A DNA stretch of 64,000 nt, taken from assembly GCA_039185015.1 (NCBI GenBank), contig JBCDAU010000008.1, positions 92,151-156,150 on the forward strand. Reading direction: 5' to 3'. Shown here one piece after another: positions 25,825-33,026 of this stretch. The notes beneath the pieces are model-generated. The model made no database searches. It was not told the DNA's origin and saw nothing but the letters and a program-made list of their open reading frames with translations. The position numbers and the translations under genes are program-made. Positions within the stretch are counted from its first letter, which is position 1, and every line of letters begins with the position of its first letter. The stretch is from JBCBSZ01 sp039185015. Lineage in GTDB: Bacteria; Actinomycetota; Acidimicrobiia; Acidimicrobiales; Poriferisodalaceae.

Positions 25825-25864
25825 CTTCGGATCCTAAGTTAGAATCCTAACTTAGGATCCGAAG
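25825..25864. promoter_or_regulatory. 40-bp perfect palindrome overlapping the promoter/Shine-Dalgarno
   Basis: Left arm CTTCGGATCCTAAGTTAG, spacer AATC, and a right arm that is its exact reverse complement (18-bp arms). The right end runs into the GAAGGGAG Shine-Dalgarno of the gene starting at 25875. It could be a double MarR operator (the MarR gene is the second in this operon) or an RNA hairpin occluding the ribosome site. Confidence 0.8.
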
Positions 25865-25874
25865 GGAGTCGTCC

Positions 25875-27134
25875 GTGTCGATCGTTCGTACGTCGTCGAT
25901 CATCGCCCTGATCACCAGCGCCGGCAACGCCGCGCTGTTCGGCCTCTCATCGGCGGCCGGCTCGTTCGACGGTGTGACGGCCGCGCAGAACGGCGAGTCG
26001 CTGAACGCCGGCATCGTGGCCGTCGCCTCCGCCGTCGGCGTCTGCGGCTTGATCGGGCTCCGACTCGTGCTCGCTCGCTGGCGTGGCGCGACACGCGGTC
26101 GACGATCGTTCCTCGTCGCCGCAGCGGTCATCCTCGTCATCTCGTTCGCGTCACCCGTGGGCGGTCTCGACGATGGCACCGCAGGAGCGATCCTCACGCT
26201 CATGGCCACCCACGTGACGACGGTCCTGGGCGGCGTGGTCGCCGCCGAGCGGATCACCAAGCCGATGTGGGACTGGGGTCGCGAGGCGTTCGAGCCGAGG
26301 CAGATCGACGGACTCCCGACCGCGGTCGTGACCGGCGCGACCGGTGGGATCGGCGGTGCCGTCAGCCTGGCCCTCGCAGAGCGTGGGTTCGTCGTCGAGG
26401 GAGTCGGTCGCAGCGTCCGAGTGGCGATGGAGCTCGAGCGCCAGGCGACGACCAGACCCGGAGCAATACGAGTCCATCGAGCTGACCTGTCGTCGATGCG
26501 GGAATCGGCCCGGGTCGCGCGGGACATCACCGCCAAACATCCGGACGGGGTCGACGTGGTCGTGCACGCGGTCGGGACGCTCGAGCCGCAGTCGTCGACG
26601 ACTGCGGAGGGCATCGACGCGAACATCGCCACCTCCTGGCTGACGAGGGTGCAGTTCCAACGCCAGCTCCGCCTTCGTCCCGGGGGACGGATCGTCAACG
26701 TCGCGGCCGCCGAATCGGCTGATGCGCCCCCACGCCTCCTGGCCGACCTGCGAGTGCCCGAGGACCTCGGCTCCGGGTTCACGGCGCACGGTCGCGCCCA
26801 GCTGGCCAACGACCTCTGGGTGGCCGGCCTGCAGCGCGACGGAGCGGCAGCGTTCGGCTATGGACCAGGGTCGGTCGACACCGGGATCCGGCGAGAGCTC
26901 CCCGCCATCCTCCGTCGCCTGATGGCGCCGCTGTTCTGGTGGTCGACCCGTCGCCCGGACGACGCCGCCGCCGACATCGTCCGCCTCGCGCTCGATGCCC
27001 GACTCCCCGCAGGCGGATTCGCCAGCCGAGACGGACTGTTCGAGCACAATGAGCACGTGAGGAGCGCCGAACGTCAGGCCGAGCTGCAGTCGCTCGCCGA
27101 GACGCTGCTGAACCGGGCGTCGTCGGCGAGGTGA
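25875..27134 (+). CDS. membrane (DUF6069-like) domain fused to an SDR domain
   Basis: 419 residues. Residues 1-130 have four hydrophobic segments (IIALITSAGNAALFGLSS, GIVAVASAVGVCGLIGLRLV, FLVAAAVILVISFASPV, GAILTLMATHVTTVLGGVVAA), resembling DUF6069. The rest is a Rossmann SDR: VVTGATGGIGGAVSLALAERG, DVVVHAVGTLEP and GGRIVNVAAAES. The usual Tyr-x3-Lys is not evident (AHGRAQLANDLW occupies that place), so catalysis is doubtful. GTG 25875 follows GGGAG. The stop overlaps the MarR start by 4 bp, so it probably forms a self-regulated operon with MarR. Confidence 0.8.
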   Translation: MSIVRTSSIIALITSAGNAALFGLSSAAGSFDGVTAAQNGESLNAGIVAVASAVGVCGLIGLRLVLARWRGATRGRRSFLVAAAVILVISFASPVGGLDDGTAGAILTLMATHVTTVLGGVVAAERITKPMWDWGREAFEPRQIDGLPTAVVTGATGGIGGAVSLALAERGFVVEGVGRSVRVAMELERQATTRPGAIRVHRADLSSMRESARVARDITAKHPDGVDVVVHAVGTLEPQSSTTAEGIDANIATSWLTRVQFQRQLRLRPGGRIVNVAAAESADAPPRLLADLRVPEDLGSGFTAHGRAQLANDLWVAGLQRDGAAAFGYGPGSVDTGIRRELPAILRRLMAPLFWWSTRRPDDAAADIVRLALDARLPAGGFASRDGLFEHNEHVRSAERQAELQSLAETLLNRASSAR

Positions 27135-27559
27135 CCCGCCGCCCCCGAGCGGAGCTGTCGATGGAGGTCTGGTCGCTGCTCATCGGCATCGTCCAGAGCA
27201 CGACGAAGAACGCCGAGCGGGACATCGCCGACCTGTCGATCACGGCGGCCCAGTACCTCGTGCTCTGGGAGATCGATGAGCACGGCCCTCAGCGGCAGAC
27301 CGACCTCGCCGCACGACTCCGCACGACCGAAGCGAGCGTCAGCCAGATGGTCGGGCGCATGGAGTCCGGCGGCCTCGTGGCCCGCCACAGCGAGGGGCGG
27401 GCGAGGGTGGTCGGCCTCACCGACGAGGGCCGGTCGATGCTCGAGCTCGCCCGCCCCCGCCATGCCGCGCACATCGCCCGGAGCTTCGACCGACTCACCG
27501 CATCGCAGCTCGTCGAGCTCCACGCGCTGCTCCGACGGCTGGCCGACCCGCCGAAGTGA
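27131..27559 (+). CDS. MarR family transcriptional regulator
   Basis: 142 residues; winged helix RQTDLAARLRTTEASVSQMVGRMESGGLVARHSEGRARVVGLTDEG. GTG 27131 overlaps the TGA of the membrane-SDR gene (GTGA), so translation is coupled. The 40-bp palindrome ahead of the operon is the natural candidate operator. Convergent with the GMC oxidoreductase gene, 10 bp apart. Confidence 0.9.
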   Translation: MTRRPRAELSMEVWSLLIGIVQSTTKNAERDIADLSITAAQYLVLWEIDEHGPQRQTDLAARLRTTEASVSQMVGRMESGGLVARHSEGRARVVGLTDEGRSMLELARPRHAAHIARSFDRLTASQLVELHALLRRLADPPK

Positions 27560-27569
27560 CCCGTGAGGC

Positions 27570-29045
27570 TCAGCCGTCGGCGAGCATCTTGCGGGCGACC
27601 CGCTCGGCGACCATGACGCAACCGAGGTAGGTGTTGCCCGACGGGATCGTGGGCATGACCGAGGCGTCGACCACCCGGAGCCCATCGATGCCGCGGACCC
27701 GGCAGTCGGCGTCGAGCACGGGCCCCATCGGGCAGGTGCCGACCATGTGTCCGTAGCTCATCGTGTTGCGCTCGAGGGCGACGTCGACGGCATCGTCGGC
27801 GGTCAGGTCGATCGGGACGACGGGCTCGCAGCCGAGTGCCTGGGCGGCCGACGAGCGTTCCCAGGCGACCAGCCGGTCGAAGCCGTGTCGCAGCACGGCC
27901 CGGGCGTCGTCGGGCAGCGGCGGCGCGGTGACGACGGGGTCGGCGCCGACCGTGTCGCCGAGGCGGACGCTCCCCCGCCCGCTGGACCGCATGAGGAACA
28001 CGGCCATCATGAACGTCGTCTCGTCGGTGGTGGGCGCCGGGGCGATCGGGAAGGCGTGGTAGTCGACGTCGGTCCCGTTCGAGGCCCCGACCAACACGAC
28101 CTGGGCCGGCCCGGCCTGCCCGCCCCGAGGACCGTCGTGGCGGTACGGGATGCCGGGGCCGAGGTGGTCGCTCATGGTCTCGCCAACCGGCAGGTCGGCG
28201 ACGGCGGTGATGCCCCGCTGGGCGAGGTGGTCGGCGGGCCCGATGCCGGAGCGCATGAGGAGCAGGGGCGTCCAGATCGCCCCCGTGGCGACGACCACCT
28301 CGTCGGCGTCGAGCTCCTCGCCCGAGGTGAGCACGACGCCGGTCGCCTGGTCGCCGTCGATCGCCACGGCGGCCACCTCGGCGCCCGTACGGATCGTCAG
28401 GTTCTCGCGGGCCCTGACCTCGGCTGTGAGGTAGGCGAGGCTGGTGCTGACCCGGCGATCGTCGTCGTCGATCGTGACCGGGAAGCGGCCGATGCCCGGG
28501 AGCTGCGACGGGTCGTTGATGTCATCGGCTGCGGCTTCGCCGACGTCGAGCATCCCGTCGAGGAAGGCGAGCTGGGCCCGACTCATCTCCTCCCGACGCC
28601 ACCTCCGGACCGGCAGCGGGCCGGCGTCGCCATGGAGCGGCGAGGCGCCGAGATCGACGTCCCGTTCGGCGGCGATGAACGTGTCGACGACATCGTCCCA
28701 GCCCCAGCCGTCGAGCCCGCGGGCGGCCCAGTCGTCGTAGTCGGGCGGCAGGCCGCGGAGGGTCGCCATGCCGTTGACGGCAGAGGTGCCGCCCAGGACC
28801 CGTCCCTGGAACATCAGGATCGACCCGTCGCCGTGGGCCATCGGTGTCGGCGCGATCGGCGCAGCGCCGGCCCAGGCCTCGGCGGCCCGCGACGGGTCGA
28901 GCACGACCGAGTCGTAGACGGTGTCGTCGGGGCCGGCCTCGAGCAGCGTCACCCTGACCGATGGCGACTCGGTGAGGCGGGCGGCGAGCACGGCGCCACT
29001 CGTTCCGCCCCCGACCACGAGGACGTGCTTCGTCGCTGGGCTCAT
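27570..29045 (-). CDS. GMC family FAD-dependent oxidoreductase
   Basis: 491 residues. N-terminal FAD motif VLVVGGGTSGAVLAARLTE; LEAGPDD; GMC signature GRVLGGTSAVNGMATLRG; VVATGAIWTPLLLMRSGIGP (second signature); C-terminal NTMSYGHMVGTCPMGP with catalytic His, and VDASVMPTIPSGNTYLGCVMVAER. Length and motifs fit choline dehydrogenase/alcohol oxidase-like enzymes; substrate unknown. Upstream dyads (29067-29103) and the divergent TetR suggest repression by that regulator. Confidence 0.92.
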   Translation of the reverse strand: MSPATKHVLVVGGGTSGAVLAARLTESPSVRVTLLEAGPDDTVYDSVVLDPSRAAEAWAGAAPIAPTPMAHGDGSILMFQGRVLGGTSAVNGMATLRGLPPDYDDWAARGLDGWGWDDVVDTFIAAERDVDLGASPLHGDAGPLPVRRWRREEMSRAQLAFLDGMLDVGEAAADDINDPSQLPGIGRFPVTIDDDDRRVSTSLAYLTAEVRARENLTIRTGAEVAAVAIDGDQATGVVLTSGEELDADEVVVATGAIWTPLLLMRSGIGPADHLAQRGITAVADLPVGETMSDHLGPGIPYRHDGPRGGQAGPAQVVLVGASNGTDVDYHAFPIAPAPTTDETTFMMAVFLMRSSGRGSVRLGDTVGADPVVTAPPLPDDARAVLRHGFDRLVAWERSSAAQALGCEPVVPIDLTADDAVDVALERNTMSYGHMVGTCPMGPVLDADCRVRGIDGLRVVDASVMPTIPSGNTYLGCVMVAERVARKMLADG

Positions 29046-29066
29046 CGTCCATCCCTCTTGACGGCT

Positions 29067-29103
29067 TAGGTCGAACGACCTAGAAACTAGGTTGAACTAC
29101 CTA
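29067..29103. promoter_or_regulatory. tandem TetR-type operators
   Basis: TAGGTCG-AA-CGACCTA (29067-29082) is a perfect palindrome, and TAGGTTG-AA-CTACCTA (29088-29103) has one mismatched pair. Centres are 21 bp apart, in the divergent GMC/TetR promoter region. Confidence 0.78.
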
Positions 29104-29136
29104 GAGGGTCAAGGTACAACGAGGAGGAGCGTCACC

Positions 29137-29781
29137 ATGCCGAGCACGCCGCAGCGCATCCTCGACGCGAGCCTCCACCTGTTCAACCGGCAGGGCTACG
29201 CCGCGACCTCGCTCACCGAGATCGCCTCGGCGGTCGGCATCAGCCAGGGCAACCTCACGTATCACTTCCCGGCGAAGCGTGACCTCGTCGAGGGCGTGCG
29301 GCAGCGGGCCCGTGAGCAGCTGCGAGCCCGACGTGAGACCCACCGGCCCGGCGCGGTCGCCGACGACTACGTCGAGCACCTGCTGTTCGCCATGGAGCTG
29401 ACCTGGAGCTACCACTTCCTGCTCCGAGATCAGGCGCAGTTCGACGACGGGTCGCCGAGCGGCCCGAGTCCGGAGATGGCGGCCGACCTCGCCGAGCTCC
29501 GCGAGCTGATCGACCGGGTCGCCGCAGCCGGGCTCCTCCGACGCGATCTGCCCGTCGACCTCGAGATGCTGACCCGTTCGCTCTGGATCGTGAGCCGCTA
29601 CTGGATGGACCACCTCCGGGAGATGGAGGCGGTCCACGAGATCACCTGGGCCGACCAGGAGCGAGGCATCCAGCACCACCTCGCGGTCCTCGTGCCCTGC
29701 CTGACCGCGGCCGGTCGGCGGGAGTTCGAGTCCGCCCTGCTCCGAGCATCGGAGCATCCGCTCTCCAGGGCGGCCTCGTGA
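29137..29781 (+). CDS. TetR family transcriptional regulator
   Basis: 214 residues. HTH: QRILDASLHLFNRQGYAATSLTEIASAVGISQGNLTYHFPAKRDLV. ATG 29137 has a GAGGAGGAG Shine-Dalgarno; the longer in-frame start at 29092 would overlap the operator and is rejected. Probably controls the divergent GMC oxidoreductase gene and possibly the LLM gene 31 bp downstream on its own strand. Confidence 0.9.
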   Translation: MPSTPQRILDASLHLFNRQGYAATSLTEIASAVGISQGNLTYHFPAKRDLVEGVRQRAREQLRARRETHRPGAVADDYVEHLLFAMELTWSYHFLLRDQAQFDDGSPSGPSPEMAADLAELRELIDRVAAAGLLRRDLPVDLEMLTRSLWIVSRYWMDHLREMEAVHEITWADQERGIQHHLAVLVPCLTAAGRREFESALLRASEHPLSRAAS

Positions 29782-29812
29782 CCGCCGACCACCGACCCGA
29801 CCGGGAGGAACC

Positions 29813-30823
29813 ATGACCCTCGAGATCGACCTGCTGACGTTCCCCCTGCCGGGCATGGCGGGCGCGATGGCGCAGACGTTCGAGCAGGCCGGGTGGGACG
29901 GCGTGTACTTGGCCGACACCCAGAACCTGACCGGTGAGATCTACGCCTCGCTGGGGTTGGCCGTCTCCGCAACCGACCGTCTGACGCTCGCCACCGGCGT
30001 GACCAACCCGGTCACCCGTCACCCCGCCGTGACGGCATCCGCGATCTCCACGGTGCAGGTCGCGTCCGGTGGGCGAGCGGTGCTCGGCATCGGGCGGGGC
30101 GACTCGTCGCTCGGCTACCTCGGGCGGCAGCCGGCGCCGGTCGCGGACTTCGAGGCGTACGTGGCCCGGGTGCGTGGCTTCCTCCACGGCGAGGAGGTGG
30201 ACCTCGGCGACGCCACGAGCCGCAACACGTGGATCGCCGAGTCGGGACAGCCGCCGGCGCCGATCGACGTCGCCGCCACCGGCCCCAAGGTCACCGCGAT
30301 CGCCGCCCGACACGCCGACCGCGTCACCTTCGGCGTCGGCGCCGATCCGGCCAGGCTGCGCGACGCCATCGCACTGGTCCGGGCCGAGCGGGAGCGAGCC
30401 GGACTCGACCCCGCGTCCATCTCGGTCGGGGCCTACGTCAACACCGCCGCCCATCCGGACCCGGCGGCGGCCAGGGCCATCGTGCGGGGTGGCACCGCCT
30501 CGTTCGCCCACTTCTCGGGCATGGCCGGGGCGCCGAAGGCCGCCGGCCCCGACGCTGCCGTGTTCGAGGCGATCGGCCGCGACTACGACATGTCCGGCCA
30601 TGCCAGCGCGAGCGCCGGTCACGCCTCGGCGATGCCCGACGAGTTCGTCGACCGCTTCGCCGTGGCCGGGCCGGTCGAGCACTGCATCTCCCGCCTCTCC
30701 GAGCTCGTCGAGGCCGGCGTCGAGCGGCTGGTGCTCGTCACCGGCTCTCGCGACGCCGAACGGGGAACGGTGGGTGCGAGCATGCGACGCCTGGCCTCTG
30801 AGGTCCTGCCCAAGCTGCGCTGA
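29813..30823 (+). CDS. LLM-class F420-dependent oxidoreductase
   Basis: 336 residues of luciferase-like fold: FEQAGWDGVYLADTQNLTGEIYASL, RLTLATGVTNPVTRHPAVTASAI, GGRAVLGIGRGDSSLGYLG and a methylenetetrahydromethanopterin-reductase-like C-terminus (VEHCISRLSELVEAGVERLVLVTG). Strong Shine-Dalgarno GGGAGGA before ATG. Follows the TetR gene on the same strand, so may be co-transcribed with it. Substrate unknown; cytoplasmic. Confidence 0.87.
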   Translation: MTLEIDLLTFPLPGMAGAMAQTFEQAGWDGVYLADTQNLTGEIYASLGLAVSATDRLTLATGVTNPVTRHPAVTASAISTVQVASGGRAVLGIGRGDSSLGYLGRQPAPVADFEAYVARVRGFLHGEEVDLGDATSRNTWIAESGQPPAPIDVAATGPKVTAIAARHADRVTFGVGADPARLRDAIALVRAERERAGLDPASISVGAYVNTAAHPDPAAARAIVRGGTASFAHFSGMAGAPKAAGPDAAVFEAIGRDYDMSGHASASAGHASAMPDEFVDRFAVAGPVEHCISRLSELVEAGVERLVLVTGSRDAERGTVGASMRRLASEVLPKLR

Positions 30824-30829
30824 CAGGCG

Positions 30830-30835
30830 TAGGGT
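30830..30835 (+). promoter_or_regulatory. -10 box of a probable leaderless promoter
   Basis: TAGGGT ends 7 bases before the GTG start at 30843 of the CobW-family gene; no Shine-Dalgarno is visible. Confidence 0.5.
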
Positions 30836-30842
30836 CGACGTC

Positions 30843-31766
30843 GTGCCGTACCAGGAGCCGGACTTCCTGCCGTGGGACGGACGCCGCGTGCCGATCACGT
30901 TCGTCGGTGGCTACCTCGGCGCAGGCAAGACCACGGCGATCAACGAGGTGCTCGCCGTCAGCGATCGACCCATCGCGGTGGTCGTCAACGACGCAGGAGC
31001 GATCAACATCGACGCCCGGTTGATCCGGGGCTGCGACGGCAATGCCATCGAGCTCACCGACGGGTGCGTGTGCTGCGAGTCCATCGACGACATGGGCGCG
31101 GCCCTCGACACCATCCGCCGCCGCCCCGAACCGCCCGACCACCTCGTGATCGAGCTGTCCGGCATCGCGGAGCCCGCCAACGTCATACCGTGGGGCCGCT
31201 CGGCCGGGTTCCTGCTCGACGGCGTGGTGATCGTCGTCTCCGTCGATCAGCTGATGGACGACGTCCCCGACTGGATCCGGGCCCACGTCGAGGCGCAGGT
31301 CGCCGCCGCCGACCTGCTCGTGCTCACCAAGACCGACCTGGCCGTGGCGTCCGAGGTTCGAGCGGCCCGTGGCCGCCTGGCCGAGTTGGCCCCCCGGGTG
31401 CCGGTGGTCGACGGCGGCCCCGGCCAGCGGGAGCTCGGCGCCCTCGGTCGGTTCCTGTCGCTCGGCGGCCACCGCGACCGGGACGCGGCCGGCGTGCGGG
31501 GCCCGACGCTGTTCGACCTCCACGAGACCCACACGGTGGCCATCGAGGGACCCCAGAGCCGAGGCGACATCGACGCCATCGTCGCCGCGCTGCCGCAACG
31601 CTTCCCCGGCCGGAGGATCGCTCGCGCCAAGGGCGTGGTGGCGCTCTCCGACGGCGACGGCGCAGCCTTGGTGCAGGTGGTCGGTTCGAGGACGGAGGTG
31701 ACGCCGCTGTTCGACAACGAACGGCGTCAGCCGACCGATCTCGTCGTGATCACCGTCGCGAGTTGA
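30843..31766 (+). CDS. CobW/G3E-family P-loop GTPase
   Basis: 307 residues. Walker A TFVGGYLGAGKTT, the invariant metal-binding motif GCVCC (in ELTDGCVCCESIDDM), ELSGIAEP (Walker B region), and LTKTDLA as the NKxD-like guanine motif. These are hallmarks of COG0523 metal chaperone/insertase GTPases, usually handling Zn or Co; the metal cannot be deduced. The C-terminal CobW domain is short. Its 3' end overlaps the convergent agmatine-deiminase-like gene by 17 bp. Confidence 0.9.
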   Translation: MPYQEPDFLPWDGRRVPITFVGGYLGAGKTTAINEVLAVSDRPIAVVVNDAGAINIDARLIRGCDGNAIELTDGCVCCESIDDMGAALDTIRRRPEPPDHLVIELSGIAEPANVIPWGRSAGFLLDGVVIVVSVDQLMDDVPDWIRAHVEAQVAAADLLVLTKTDLAVASEVRAARGRLAELAPRVPVVDGGPGQRELGALGRFLSLGGHRDRDAAGVRGPTLFDLHETHTVAIEGPQSRGDIDAIVAALPQRFPGRRIARAKGVVALSDGDGAALVQVVGSRTEVTPLFDNERRQPTDLVVITVAS

Positions 31767-32892
31767 CCGCCGGCTCCTGCTGGGTGGCGCAGTGCACGCC
31801 ACCACCACCCGCGGCGACGGGATCGAAGTCGACGGCGACCACCTGACGTCCGGGGTGGAGCTCGCCGATCAGCTCGGCCGCGCGACCGTCGGCCGTGGCG
31901 TCGCCGTACTGCGAGACGATCACGGCACCGTTGCAGACGTAGTAGTTGACGTAGCTGGCCAGGAACTCGTCGCCGGTCCGCCGCTGGGTCGCCGGCTGAT
32001 CGAGACGGACCAGCCGGTAGGGCTCGCCATCGAGGGTCGTGACGGCATCCAGCTCGGCTGCGGTGTCGACGGCGAGGTCGTACCAGGTCTCCCCCGGATC
32101 CACGTACGACGGGAACTCGTGGACGATCGTGCGGGGGTCGACGAATCGGGCGAGGGTGTCGATGTGGCCATCGGTGATGTCGGCGCCGGCGACGCCGTCG
32201 ACCCACAGGAGCCGGTCGGCGCCGAGGAGTGCGACCAGCCGATCGGCGATCTCGTCCTCGGGCATGCCCGGGTTGCGATTGTCGTTGACCCAGCTGCTGC
32301 GGGCGGCGAGCAGCGTCCCATCGCCGTCGGTCTCGACGCCGCCGCCCTCGCCCACGACGCCGGAGTCGACGAGCTCGATGCCGAGGACGTCGGCGACCAG
32401 CGCGGCGAGTTGCTCGTCGCCGTCGTGGACCTGCTTTCCGCCCCACCCGTTGAAGCGAACCCGACCGGCGGCGAGGTGGCCGTCGTCGGTGACGAGGAAC
32501 AGCGGCAGCGTGTCCCGGGCCCAGAGGTCGTCGACCGGCGCGGCGATCAGCTCGATGTCGGAACCGAGGAGATCCTCGGCGATCGTCAGGTCACCAGGGC
32601 GGACGAGCATCCGGACGGGCTCGAACTCGGCGATGGTCAGACCGAGATCGGCGATGGCTGCCTGCACGTCCGGGAGCTCCGACCCCCACACGTCCGTACG
32701 GCCCGGGAAGCACATCCAGGTCGCGGCGTGCGGAGCGTCCTCGCCCGGCATGAACCGGCCGGACTCGACGGCGGGCGTGGGCGGGCGCTCGGTCCCGGCC
32801 GTCGGGCTGCCGCTGTCGTCGCAGGCCGCGAGCCACCAGGCGATCGATCCGAGGGCTCCGGCGCCCAGGAACGTGCGACGTCCGATCTCCAC
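31750..32892 (-). CDS. agmatine deiminase / peptidyl-arginine deiminase family lipoprotein
   Basis: 380 residues. The N-terminus has a twin-arginine signal (RRTFLG) and a lipobox (LAAC), so the enzyme is probably Tat-exported and lipidated. The PAD_porph fold is recognisable by ATWMCFPGR, DDLWARDTLPLF, GVVGEGGGVETDGDGTLL, GADITDGHIDTLARF and GGGGVHCATQQ, with the catalytic Cys in the final GGVHCATQQ. Family members convert agmatine to N-carbamoylputrescine; an extracytoplasmic lipoprotein form is unusual. GTG start, with TACCCT 8 bases upstream as a possible -10 box. Confidence 0.9.
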   Translation of the reverse strand: MEIGRRTFLGAGALGSIAWWLAACDDSGSPTAGTERPPTPAVESGRFMPGEDAPHAATWMCFPGRTDVWGSELPDVQAAIADLGLTIAEFEPVRMLVRPGDLTIAEDLLGSDIELIAAPVDDLWARDTLPLFLVTDDGHLAAGRVRFNGWGGKQVHDGDEQLAALVADVLGIELVDSGVVGEGGGVETDGDGTLLAARSSWVNDNRNPGMPEDEIADRLVALLGADRLLWVDGVAGADITDGHIDTLARFVDPRTIVHEFPSYVDPGETWYDLAVDTAAELDAVTTLDGEPYRLVRLDQPATQRRTGDEFLASYVNYYVCNGAVIVSQYGDATADGRAAELIGELHPGRQVVAVDFDPVAAGGGGVHCATQQEPAVNSRR

Positions 32893-32969
32893 GTTCGCTC
32901 AGGGTACGGAGGGTCGTCGACCGACGACGGCGCGGGCACGGGTCGAGGTACCCGCAGCGACAGGCCCCG

Positions 32970-33012
32970 TACACTCGCCGGCATGAGGGGCGATCGGGGC
33001 CACGCCGTCTAG
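32970..33012 (+). promoter_or_regulatory. -10 box and 9-codon leaderless upstream ORF before the kinase
   Basis: TACACT (32970-32975) lies 7 bases before an ATG at 32983 that opens a 9-codon ORF ending at TAG 33010-33012. The kinase start (GTG 33027) is 14 bases later in another frame with only a weak Shine-Dalgarno, so re-initiation after the leader peptide is plausible. Purely sequence-based. Confidence 0.4.
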
Positions 33013-33026
33013 GCGGCGCCGCGTAC

